Positions 23,424-35,300 of a DNA stretch of 64,000 bases are shown here, piece by piece; positions within the stretch are counted from its first letter, which is position 1; each line of letters begins with the position of its first letter. Source of the DNA: Siphonodentalium dalli. Its lineage: Eukaryota > Mollusca > Scaphopoda > Gadilida > Siphonodentaliidae. Below the pieces are notes generated by a model. That model did no database searches, had not been told where the DNA came from, and saw only the letters and a program-made list of their open reading frames with translations. The position numbers and the translations under genes are program-made. The stretch is from contig CP136065.1 of assembly GCA_032622095.1 (NCBI GenBank), positions 247,689,474 through 247,753,473 of the forward strand, read 5' to 3'.

Positions 23424-23478
23424 TTGTCTTAACGGAATTCTGAGGCGGTCCATTCATGTAACCAATATATTTTATATT
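23424..23478 (+). repeat. Flanking direct repeat, right copy
   Basis: Pairs with 22,159-22,215. Either the whole locus is a duplication with the fold-back inserted in the middle, or this is a dispersed repeat present twice. Confidence 0.75.
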
Positions 23479-23846
23479 ATGATTTATATTTATGACTAAT
23501 AATACGATCTTGGTGGCGTTACCATTTCTGACTATGGTTTTCTTGTCTGGTTATGGCGAGCCGAGAACTAATTCTGGTGAAGATTGATACCCGAGGCTCA
23601 CGCTTGGCGTTATATTTTATGGGTTCTATCTAGGTATAAATTAGATATGGCCTTCCGGGCATTTCGTTGATACACTATTTCCGCCCGTAAGTCCCGATTC
23701 CCCGACAGATATATTCGTTATCAGGCCGTATAAATCCGGTCGAATTGGATTAATTATTCCTGCTAGAAGTATAAATTTACTCAGAAAGGGAATTTAAATA
23801 AGTATATCGACAAAATGTGATCGAGTTCAGGCGACTTTTTCAGCAT

Positions 23847-23969
23847 TTGATCGGGTCATCTGGCTATCAGATGATGTACCATTCCGGCGTCTCGTCATCT
23901 GTCGCTATTGTAAGAAGCGGTTGATCGGGTCATCTCGCCATCAGATGGTGTACCATTCCGGCGTCTCGT
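23847..23969 (+). repeat. Tandem duplication, ~75-bp period x 2
   Basis: Two copies of ~49 bp beginning 'ttgatcgggtcatct' and ending 'accattccggcgtctcgt', offset by about 75 bp and differing at a few positions. Confidence 0.85.
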
Positions 23970-24735
23970 TCATTAGCTCTATTTATATTCTGATGAATTA
24001 ATTTTGAATTAATGTGTATATATATGCATTCACTCCGCGGAACTTGAATGAACTTTATTTTCTGAAGTAACGCCATGAATTTCACGACTGCACAAAGTTA
24101 CAGCCATGCAAAATTATCTTTGTTGCATTATCCAACTTGGAATTACCAAATGCATCCTTTGAGAACCAAAAAAAACAACCCAACTATGCATTGGAAAACA
24201 GATTTGCTAATAGCTACCTGGGCTGATTGAATGGCAGACGATGTTGATTCTCCTATTTTTCCTGCTGTAGTTTTTCAAAGGGGCATTATCACAATGAAAT
24301 TCATGCAGTGCTGTCGATGAGTTCACTTTACATATTCGACAAACGTCACGGTAAAATAAATCTTAGAACTCTGTCATTGGAATTATAATATGCATGCAAG
24401 TTCTGGTGAGGGCTGTTGCTCGTAATTCCTATATCCAGTTGTTTCCTCCATTGGTCATATTTTAGCTAAATTTCCCGGTGATTCGTTGTGATTGGTCGTG
24501 TCCAAAGCCTGAAATTTTGTTCATTATTTATCATCGAGTAACGTTCACAGAGATGAAGATAACACAATGGATTGAGATTTATTGCATTCGAGTCGCACCA
24601 ACTAATGCATTTTATTGTCGGAATCAATTGATAAGGCGGGTCATTATAACATTGGATAATTAGAGGGATACCAGTGTGAAATTACGAGTCGCATAGATCA
24701 TACGCACTCTCGTAGATTAATCCTCAGATGATCGA
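23970..24735. other. Gene-poor stretch
   Basis: No gene or defined repeat seen. Confidence 0.4.
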
Positions 24736-24737
24736 GG

Positions 24738-25070
24738 GGGGGGGGGGGTGTAAACAGCAGACAATTCTGATTCATTTTCTCTCCTTTACCTTTGGTTATG
24801 GGGGGGTGAGACAATTCTGATTCATTTGCTCTCTTTTACCTTTGGTTATTGGGGGGTCAGCCAATTGTGAATATTTTTCTCCTTTAATACCTTTGGAAAA
24901 TATGGGGGGGGGGGAGACAATTATGAATTATTTTCTATATTTTACCTTTGGTTATATGGGGGAGGGGGTTAGACAATTGTGAATCGTTTTCTCGTTTACC
25001 TTTGGTTATTTGTGATGAGGGGGTCAGACAGATCTGATTCATTTTCTCTCTTTTACCTTTGGTAAAAAAA
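24738..25070. repeat. Minisatellite, ~57-63 bp x ~6
   Basis: Units contain 'agacaattctgattcatttt', 'ctcttttacctttggttat' and then a variable G-run. The G-run differs in length between copies, consistent with slippage. Confidence 0.88.
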
Positions 25071-25079
25071 ATTGGCGAC

Positions 25080-25535
25080 AACAGCCTACTCCCTAGCTTG
25101 ATATTATTATGTTCATTAAGGGGCATCGTAAACATTATTTCGAGAAACACGCGTCTGGTGGGTGCGTGAGCATTGTCCATAGATTGGTAAACATTTTTCC
25201 TAACATCATCTTAATTCTCCCCAAAAAACTATTTTAGGCACTTATATACTATGATTCCAAACCAGCTGTTTGCCGAAACGTGTTCATCTCACGTCACAGT
25301 GAACTTTCAATACCACCCAATATGTAAAAACAAAATCAGAACTATAGCGTCTGATGCCTAAATGAAACAGACGTAAAATCCTAAATTGACGCTTTCACGC
25401 GACGAGCGTTGCGTTCGAGAGACGTCAGGTAAATACAGAGCGCCGTGTTATAATTAGGCGTCGCATGTCGTGCGAAACAGACTACCGAAGATAATGAACC
25501 GACCCTGCCATGGCCATTTGAGTAAACAATGTGGA
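25080..25535. other. Unannotated spacer
   Basis: No gene seen; leads into the triplet-repeat block. Confidence 0.4.
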
Positions 25536-25538
25536 TCA

Positions 25539-26715
25539 TCACCATCATCATCATCAGCGATCACCATCATCATCATAATCACCACCACCATCATAATCAT
25601 CATCATGATCAACGTCAACAACCGACCTCATTATCACCACTATCATCATCGGATCATCCTTATCACTACCACCACTTATCATCACCATTTCATCATCATC
25701 ATCATCATTATCACTACTACCACCACCACCACAATCATAATCACCATTTCATCGACATCATTATCACTACCACCACCATAATCATCCTTATCATTACCAC
25801 AACCATCATCACCATCATTATAACTACCACCACCACCACCACCACCACCACCACCACCATCACCATTTAATCATAATCATGATCATTATCACTACCGCCA
25901 CCACCATCATCATAATAATCATTCTTATCACCACCACCACCATCGTCATCACCATTTCATCACTAACCTTTTTACTACCACCACGGCCATTATCACTATT
26001 TCATCACCATCAGCATCGTTATCACTACCACAACTACCATCATCACCATTTCATCATAATAACCATCATCACTATCACTACCATCATCACCATTTCATCA
26101 TAATAACAATAATCATTATCACTACCACAACTACCACCATCACCAACCTTATAACTACCACCAGCACCACCACCATCGTTATCACAATTTCATCATAATA
26201 ATCATCATCATCATCATTATCACCACCACCACCATTTCATCATAATCATCCTTATCAATGCCACCACCATCATCATTATTAACATCATCATCACTGCCAC
26301 CTTCATCATCACCATTTCATCATCCTTATCACTACCACAACCGCCAGCATCACCACTTCATCGTCATCATCATTACCATTATCATAATAATCATCACTAT
26401 ATATACCAACACCATCATCATTGCATAACCATCCTTATCACTACCACCACAACCACCACAACCACCACCACCACCACCATCATCCTCCTTATATATCACT
26501 ACCAAAACCGCCATCATCACCATTTCATCGTCATCATCATCATTACCATTATCATCATCACTATATATACCAACACCATCATCATCACCATAATCATCCT
26601 TGTCGTCATCGTCCATTTCATCATCATAATCATCGCCATCGTCATCATCGCTGTCGTCATCACCACCATCGTCGTCAACATCGTCATCATCATATAGAAT
26701 CATCGTCATCATCAT
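25539..26715. repeat. ATC/ACC triplet-repeat block, ~1.2 kb
   Basis: Almost entirely imperfect atc/cac triplets on the plus strand (gat/gtg on the minus strand). Frames through it read as His/Ile/Thr-rich (plus) or Asp-rich (minus), with no start context or domain. They are translation artefacts of the repeat. Interruptions such as 'ttatcactaccacc' recur, which suggests larger-scale duplication of segments within the block. Confidence 0.95.
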
Positions 26716-26719
26716 GGAC

Positions 26720-28515
26720 CGTCAGTCCATGAATATCCAACATATCATTATTTTAGTTTCGAACAGGACCGGTTGAATTAATGTATATCGAGAACCTTGA
26801 CAGCCACGTTTGTTTCATGATTATTATGCATACATCTGGTCCTACAACATACACATACTTCAACTTCTGTTTACAAACATAACAGTTCTCCTCGTGTGTG
26901 AACCTGACTCGCCTAAACATAAATGGACGCTTTACAAGGGAGGGGTGGATTTTCATCTATGATGTATATTGATTCCGAGTTCCTATTAGTTCACGTCTGT
27001 CGTAAAATATCAGTTCCCTAATTGTGTTAAACAAAGCAAAGTGCCATAAAAGTCCTCAAATTGGATCCTTGGTATTTATGAGCACCGTATTACATCGTTT
27101 ATGGGGAAACTGAAGCCATTGGATCGAGGCGCAAATTGAAATCCGCGGATCAGTCATTTCCAAGACGATGCAATTAGTATAACGTCACCAATAAAAACGA
27201 GAATGGCTTCCTTGTTCCACAGCCAGTGTCTCGTGCACTGTATCCAGTCAGATACAAACTTGGTTTCGAGTTGATGAGTATCACGCATTAAAAATGGCCG
27301 AGGCGATCTAAAATGCGGTCAGAAGCGAGGAAAAAGGGTAATAAACTAAGATATGACATATTACATAGTATTTTGACGGCTACACGAGCAGATGCTATAC
27401 TATTTTTCAAACAAGCTGATACCTCATTTATGTCCAAATTCACATTTGTTTGCTCTAACATTCTGACCAAAGTTGCCAGTCGAAGGATTTTACAAGATGT
27501 ATGGACTGGTGTATTCCACGCACCTCCGACTTGCAAATTTTGTCAGAATGTTATATAGAAAACCACTAAGTATTTCCGAACAAATAAGGTATCAACTTGT
27601 TTAAAAAAATAAACCAGCATATGCTCGTAACAGTCAAACTGCTATGTTTTGTGTCAGTTCCTCGTATATTATGATTTTGTGCGTTTGCACATTTTGAATG
27701 CGTGGTACTCACCAACCTCGAAACCACGTGATTCCCAACCGTGTATATGTGCGAGTCGAAAGTTTGGAGTTTGAAAGGGCTGTCATCCCTCTCCTACAAC
27801 CCACTTTTGGATGCTGTAATTCCGCCGAAGAGCGTTTGTAGGGTTGTGAGTTTGTAAGTAGATTACTATCTGCCCGTGCACAGTAGGTGTTTGCCTACTG
27901 TACATGTGGTGGATGCCAGTGGCATCATGCCACCGAAGCAGGAAGCAAAGCCCCCCACCCCCCATTCCGAACCTGGACCGGCGACGAAGACTTATTGTTT
28001 TCTTTTATGAGTTTTGCGTGTTGGTATATATATTATTTTGAGTTATGAATGGTTGCATGTAATTTAGTGTCCTATTTTGTGCTTGCATGGACTCCAGTTG
28101 CATTATTCTGTTGTATTCCGGGCTTGTACTATACGGGCTCAACGCTAGGAAGAGGGTGCAGTGCCAGTCGGTTGACTTAAGGTCGGTCGGGGCTCATCAA
28201 CTCTTGATGGTGAAATGCCCGCCTTTCAATTGTGCGAGTCTATATATCAAGCTTATAATATAATTAAGAATCTTGACACAAACAAATCAAAAATACGGAG
28301 GAACGAACTGAACAACCAATCGTTGATTATGACTATGATCAACTCGACGTTTCATTGGTTGACGGTACAAATTCGCGACGCCGATTGCTTTATATAGGGG
28401 CATTTGCGGATAGACTGTCTCTACATATATATGGTTGATTCTATCATTTTGTGGATGAGTAGCTAGTGGCACATACATTGCCATGCAACATAAATTTCTC
28501 CATATGCATGACGTG
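26720..28515. other. Gene-poor stretch
   Basis: Overlapping short frames at 27,288-27,558 on both strands (about 82 codons each) have no motif I recognise. No other features seen. Confidence 0.4.
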
Positions 28516-28571
28516 TATATGTGACCCGCCATATCAAATCTAGTCGGAAGTCGGGATTTGTTTACCCTGTG

Positions 28572-28639
28572 CCAATGCATTCTCTTATATGTGCGAGTCG
28601 ACCATAGGTCGCCTCGCATATATAAGAGAATGCATTGGC
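28572..28639. repeat. 68-bp hairpin (family H), outer left flank of the palindrome
   Basis: Arms 'ccaatgcattctcttatat' and the mirrored 'atataagagaatgcattgg', with a loop containing 'gtcgaccataggtcg'. Other copies are at 37,050-37,115, 38,799-38,878, 62,404-62,476 and 62,503-62,570, with a half copy near 36,813-36,835. Confidence 0.92.
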
Positions 28640-28846
28640 CTAACAATTTTTTCTTGTATTCTTTAACAATTTTATAATTTCACACATAGAGAGCCCCAGG
28701 CAAACATGAGCAGACGACACTCTTCTATATGCTTCTATATATGTGTGGGGCTCCCTGCAGGGTAATGGATGTTTTTTATTTTAACAGACATGACAATTGG
28801 AACTTATTCCCTATTCCTTATTCCTTATTTTCAAAAATGTCCTTTT

Positions 28847-31800
28847 CGACCGATTTGACGGCATGGTTGGGTGGCCCGCCCCAAATACCGCATAGAAACA
28901 CCCCTACCCCCCACCCATCACCCCCGGGGGGTGCCACCCCGAGGGGGTGAAAATGGGGTATGGACCATTTTCGAGAACGGTAAGGATTTCGACCGATTTG
29001 ACGGCATGGGTGGGTGGCCCGCCCCAAATACCACCTAGAAACACCCCCACCCCCACCCCCCACCCATCACCCCCGGAGGGTGCCACCCCGAGGGGGTGAA
29101 AATGGGGTATGGACCATTTTCGAGCACGGTAAGGATTTCGACCGATTTGACGGCATGGGTGGGTGGCCCGCCCCAAATAACACCTAGAAACACCCCCACC
29201 CCCCCACCCATCACCCCCGGAGGGTGCCACCCCGAGGGGGTGAAAATGGGGTATGGACCATTTTCGAGAACGGTAAGGATTTCGACCGATTTGACGGCAT
29301 GGGTGGGTGGCCCGCCCCAAATACTACCTAGAAACACCCCCACCCCCCACCCATCACCCCCGGAGGGTGCCACCCCGAGGGGGTGAAAATGGGGTATGGA
29401 CCATTTTCGAGAACGGTAAGGATTTCGACCGATTTGACGGCATGGGTGGGTGGCCCGCCCCAAATACCACCTAGAAACACCCCCACCCCCACCCATCACC
29501 CCCGGAGGGTGCCACCCCGAGGGGGTGAAAATGGGGTATGGACCATTTTCGAGAACGGTAAGGATTTCGACCGATTTGACGGCATGGGTGTGTGGCCCGC
29601 CCCAAATACCACCTAGAAACACCCCCACCCCCCACCCATCACCCCCGGAGGGTGCCACCCCGAGGGGGTGAAAATGGGGTATGGACCATTTTCGAGAACG
29701 GTAAGGATTTCGACCGATTTGACGGCATGGGTGGGTGGCCCGCCCCAAATACCACATAGAAACACCCCCACCCCCACCCATCACCCCCGGAGGGTGCCAC
29801 CCCGAGGGGGTGAAAATGGGGTATGGACCATTTTCGAGAACGGTAAGGATTTCGACCGATTTGACGGCATAGGTGGGTGGCCCGCCCCAAATACCACCTA
29901 GAAACACCCACAACCCCCACCCACCACCCCCGGACGGTGCCACCCCGAGGGGGTGAAAATGGGGTATGGACCATTTTCGAGAACGGTAAGGATTTCGACC
30001 GATTTGACGGCATGGGTGGGTGGCCCGCCCCAAATACCACCTAGAAACACCCCCACCCCCACCCATCACCCCCGGAGGGTGCCACCCCGAGGGGGTGAAA
30101 ATGGGGTATGGACCATTTTCGAGAACGGTAAGGATTTCGACCGATTTGACGGCATGGGTGGGTGGCCCGCCCCAAATACCACCTAGAAACACCTCCACCC
30201 CCCACCCATCACCCCCGGAGGGTGCCACCCCGAGGGGGTGAAAATGGGGTATGGACCATTTTCGAGAACGGTAGGGATTTCGACCGATTTGACGGCATGG
30301 GTGGGTGGCCCGCCCAAAATACCACCTAGAAACACCCCCACCCTCCACCCATCACCCCCGGAGGGTGCCACCCCGAGGGGGTGAAAATGAGGTATGGACC
30401 ATTTTCGAGAACGGTAAGGATTTCGACCGATTTGACGGCATGGGTGGGTGGCCCGCCCCAAATAACACCTAGAAACACCCCCACCCCCCACCCATCACCC
30501 CCGGAGGGTGCCACCCGAGGGGGTGAAAATGGGGTATGGACCATTTTCGAGAACGGTAAGGATTTCGACCGATTTGACGGCATGGGTGGGTGGCCCGCCC
30601 CAAATAACACCTAGAAACACCCCCACCCCCCACCCATCACCCCCGGAGGGTGCCACCCCGAGGGGGTGAAAATGGGGTATGGACCATTTTCGAGAACGGT
30701 AAGGATTTCGACCGATTTGACGGCATGGGTGGGTGGCCCGCCCCAAATACTACCTAGAAACACCCCCACCCCCCACCCATCACCCCCGGAGGGTGCCACC
30801 CCGAGGGGGTGAAAATGGGGTATGGACCATTTTCGAGAACGGTAAGGATTTCGACCGATTTGACGGCATGGGTGGGTGGCCCGCCCCAAATACCACCTAG
30901 AAACACCCCCACCCCCACCCATCACCCCCGGAGGGTGCCACCCCGAGGGGGTGAAAATGGGGTATGGACCATTTTCGAGAACGGTAAGGATTTCGACCGA
31001 TTTGACGGCATGGGTGGGTGGCCCGCCCCAAATACCACCTAGAAACACCCCCACCCCCCACCCATCACCCCCGGAGGGTGCCACCCCGACGGGGTGAAAA
31101 TGGGGTATGGACCATTTTCGAGAACGGTAAGGATTTCGACCGATTTGACGGCATGGGTGGGTGGCCCGCCCCAAATACCACCTAGAAACACCCCCACCCC
31201 CCACCCATCACCCCCGGAGGGTGCCACCCCGAGGGGGTGAAAATGGGGTATGGACCATTTTCGAGAACGGTAAGGATTTCGACCGATTTGACGGCATGGG
31301 TGGGTGGCCCGCCCCAAATACCACCTAGAAACACCCCACCCATCACCCCCGGAGGGTGCCACCCCGAGGGGGTGAAAATGGGGTATGGACCATTTTCGAG
31401 AACGGTAAGGATTTCGACCGATTTGACGGCATGGGTGGGTGGCCCGCCCCAAATACCACCTAGAAACACCCCCACCCCCCACCCATCACCCCCGGAGGGT
31501 GCCACCCCGAGGGGGTGAAAATGGGGTATGGACCATTTTCGAGAACGGTAAGGATTTCGACCGATTTGACGGCATGGGTGGGTGGGCCGCCCCAAATACC
31601 ACATAGAAACACCCCCACCCCCCACCCATCACCCCCGGAGGGTGCCACCCCGAGGGGGTGAAAATGGGGTATGGACCATTTTCGAGAACGGTAAGGATTT
31701 CGACCGATTTGACGGCATAGGTGGGTGGCCCGCCCCAAATACCACCTAGAAACACCCACAACCCCCACCCATCACCCCCGGACGGTGCCACCCCGAGGGG

Positions 31801-32355
31801 GTGAAAATGGGGTATGGACCATTTTCGAGAACGGTAAGGATTTCGACCGATTTGACGGCATGGGTGGGTGGCCCGCCCCAAATACCACCTAGAAACACCC
31901 CCACCCCCCACCCATCACCCCCGGAGGGTGCCACCCCGAGGGGGTGAAAATGGGGTATGGACCATTTTCGAGAACGGTAAGGATTTCGACCGATTTGACG
32001 GCATGGGTGGGTGGCCCGCCCCAAATACCACCTAGAGACACCCCCACCCCCCACCCATCACACCCGGAGGGTGCCACCCCGAGGGGGTGAAAATGGGGTA
32101 TGGACCATTTTCGAGAACGGTAGGGATTTCGACCGATTTGACGGCATGGGTGGGTGGCCCGCCCAAAATACCACCTAGAAACACCCCCACCCTCCACCCA
32201 TCACCCCCGGAGGGTGCCACCCCGAGGGGGTGAAAATGAGGTATGGACCATTTTCGAGAACGGTAAGGATTTCGACCGATTTGACGGCAAGGGTGGGTGG
32301 CCCGCCCCAAATACTACCTAGAAACACCCCACCCATCACCCCCGGGTGGTGCCAC
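28847..32355 (+). repeat. ~143-bp satellite array, left arm (about 24 units)
   Basis: Unit landmarks in order: 'gtgaaaatggggtatggacc', 'attttcgagaacggtaagga', 'tttcgaccgatttgacggca', 'tgggtgggtggcccgcccca', 'aataccacctagaaacaccc', a variable C-run, 'catcacccccggagggtgcc'. Most length variation is in the C-run. The unit is not a multiple of three, so frames rotate through it; the 437-, 197- and 147-codon minus-strand frames are artefacts. A block near 29,860-30,480 recurs near 31,710-32,330 with the same rare variants (offset ~1,850 bp, 13 units). Confidence 0.97.
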
Positions 32356-32372
32356 CCCGGATGGTGGCACCC
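32339..32372. other. Inversion junction between the two satellite arrays
   Basis: The left array ends in a shortened unit and the sequence turns through 'cccgggtggtgccaccccgg' then 'atggtggcaccctccggggg' into the opposite orientation. The two units either side are not mirror-identical: the left unit has 'cggcaagggtggg' and 'atactaccta', and the right unit has 'gggtgtgggtgtttc'. A simple read-through of one folded molecule would have made them identical. Confidence 0.85.
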
Positions 32373-35300
32373 TCCGGGGGTGATGGGTGGGGGGTGTGGG
32401 TGTTTCTAGGTGGTATTTGGGGCGGGCCACCCACCCATGCCGTCAAATCGGTCGAAATCCTTACCGTTCTCGAAAATGGTCCATACCCCATTTTCACCCC
32501 CTCGGGGTGGCACCCTCCGGGGGTGATGGTGGGGGTGGGGGTGTTTCTAGGTGGTATTTGGGGCGGGCCACCCACCCATGCCGTCAAATCGGTCGAAATC
32601 CTTACCGTTCTCGAAAATGGTCCATACCCCATTTTCACCCCCTCGGGGTGGCACCCTCCGGGGGTGATGGGTGGGAGGTGGGGGTGTTTCTAGGGGGTAT
32701 TTGGGGCGGGCCACCCACCCATGCCGTCAAATCGGTCGAAATCCTTACCGTTCTCGAAAATGGTCCATACCCTATTTTCACCCCCTCGGGGTGGCACCCT
32801 CCGGGGGTGATGGGTGGGGGTTGTGGGTGTTTCTAGGTGGTATTTGGGGCGGGCCACCCACCTATGCCGTCAAATCGGTCGAAATCCTTACCGTTCTCGA
32901 AAATGGTCCATACCCCATTTTCACCCCCTCGGGGTGGCACCCTCCGGTGGTGATGGGTGGGGGGTGGGGGTGTTTCTAGGTGGTATTTGGGGCGGGCCAC
33001 CCACCCATGCCGTCAAATCGGTCGAAATCCTTACCGTTCTCGAAAATGGTCCATACCCCATTTTCACCCCCTCGGGGTGGCACCCTCCGGGGGTGATGGG
33101 TGGAGGGTGGGGGTGGGGGTGTTTCTAGTTGGTATTTGGGGCGGGCCACCCACCCATGCCGTCAAATCGATCGAAATCCCTACCGTTCTCGAAAATGGTC
33201 CATACCCCATTTTCACCCCCTCGGGGTGGCACCCTCCGGGGGTGATGGTGGGGGGTGGGGGTGTTTCTAGGTGGTATGTGGGGCGGGCCACCCACCCATG
33301 CCGTCAAATCGGTCGAAATCCTTACCGTTCTCGAAAATGGTCCATACCCCATTTTCACCCCCTCGGGGTGGCACCCTCCGGGGGTGATGGGTGGGGGGTG
33401 GGTGTTTCTAGGTGGTATTTGGGGCGGGCCACCCACCCATGCCGTCAAATCTGTCGAAATCCTTACCGTTCTCGAAAATGGTCCATACCCCATTTTCACC
33501 CCCTCGGGGTGGCACCCTCCGGGGGTGATGGGTGGGGGTGGGGGTGTTTCTAGGTGGTATTTGGGGCGGGCCACCCACCCATGCCGTCAAATCGGTCGAA
33601 ATCCTTACCGTTCTCGAAAATGGTCCATACCCCATTTTCACCCCCTCGGGGTGGCACCCTCCGGGGGTGATGGTGGGGGTGGGGGTGTTTCTAGGTGGTA
33701 TTTGGGGCGGGCCACCCACCCATGCCGTCAAATCGGTCGAAATCCTTACCGTGCTCGAAAATGGTCCATACCCCATTTTCACCCCCTCGGGGTGGCACCC
33801 TCCGGGGGTAATGGGTGAGGGGTGGGGGGTGTTTCTAGGTGGTATTTGGGGCGGGCCACCCACCCATGCCGTCAAATCGGTCGAAATCCTTACCGTTCTC
33901 GAAAATGGTCCATACCCCATTTTCACCCCCTCGGGGTGGCACCCTCCGGGGGTGATGGGTGGGGGTGGGGTGTTTCTAGGTGGTATTTGGGGCGGGCCAC
34001 CCACCCATGCCGTCAAATCGGTCGAAATCCTTACCGTTCTCGAAAATGGTCCATACCCCATTTTCACCCCCTCGGGGTGGCACCCTCCGGGGGTGATGGG
34101 TGGGGGGTGGGGTGTTTCTAGGTGGTATTTGGGGCGGGCCACCCACCCATGCCGTCAAATCGGTCGAAATCCTTACCGTTCTCGAAAATGGTCCATACCC
34201 CATTTTCACCCCCTCGGGGTGGCACCCTCCGGGGGTGATGGGTGGGGGGGGGTGGGGGTGTTTCTAGGTGGTATTTGGGGCGGGCCACCCACCCATGCCG
34301 TCAAATCGGTCGAAATCCTTACCGTTCTCGAAAATGGTCCATACCCCATTTTCACCCCCTCGGGGTGGCACCCTCCGGGGGTGATGGGTGGAGGGTGGGG
34401 TGGGGGTGTTTCTAGGTGGTATTTGGGGCGGGCCACCCACCCATGCCGTCAAATCGGTCGAAATCCCTACCGTTCTCGAAAATGGTCCATACCCCATTTT
34501 CACCCCCTCGGGGTGGCACCCTCCGGGGGTGATGGTGGGGGTGGGGGTGTTTCTAGGTGGTATGTGGGGCGGGCCACCCACCCATGCCGTCAAATCGGTC
34601 GAAATCCTTACCGTTCTCGAAAATGGTCCATACCCCATTTTCACCCCCTCGGGGTGGCACCCTCCGGGGGTGATGGGTGGGGGGTGGGGTGTTTCTAGGT
34701 GGTATTTGGGGCGGGCCACCCACCCATGCCGTCAAATCGGTCGAAATCCTTACCGTTCTCGAAAATGGTCCATACCCCATTTTCACCCCCTCGGGGTGGC
34801 ACCCTCCGGGGGTGATGGGTGGGGGGTGGGGGTGTTTCTAGGTGGTATTTGGGGCGGGCCACCCACCCATGCCGTCAAATCGGTCGAAATCCTTACCGTT
34901 CTCGAAAATGGTCCATACCCCATTTTCACCCCCTCGGGGTGGCACCCTCCGGGGGTGATGGGTGGGGGTGGGGGTGTTTCTAGGTGGTATTTGGGGCGGG
35001 CCACCCACCCATGCCGTCAAATCGGTCGAAATCCTTACCGTTCTCGAAAATGGTCCATACCCCATTTTCACCCCCTCGGGGTGGCACCCTCCGGGGGTAA
35101 TGGGTGAGGGGTGGGGGTGTTTCTAGGTGGTATTTGGGGCGGGCCACCCACCCATGCCGTCAAATCGGTCGAAATCCTTACCGTTCTCGAAAATGGTCCA
35201 TACCCCATTTTCACCCCCTCGGGGTGGCACCCTCCGGGGGTGATGGGTGGGGGTGGGGTGTTTCTAGGTGGTATTTGGGGCGGGCCACCCACCCATGCCG

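Noticed and set aside
22159-23478. LTR-like direct repeats around 22.2-23.5 kb
   Set aside because: Only ~55 bp, with no primer-binding or polypurine features and no coding between them. The interior is a fold-back element.
25470-26732. His-rich (plus) and Asp-rich (minus) frames
   Set aside because: Pure products of the ATC/ACC triplet repeat, with no flanking coding signal.
27288-27558. Overlapping ~82-codon frames on both strands
   Set aside because: No motif, no conservation clue, and antisense overlap. Likely chance in a low-stop region.
32339-32372. Assembly artefact as the sole explanation of the giant palindrome
   Set aside because: Unequal arm lengths, unmirrored unit order near the centre and arm-specific higher-order duplications argue against it, though read-level confirmation is not available here.
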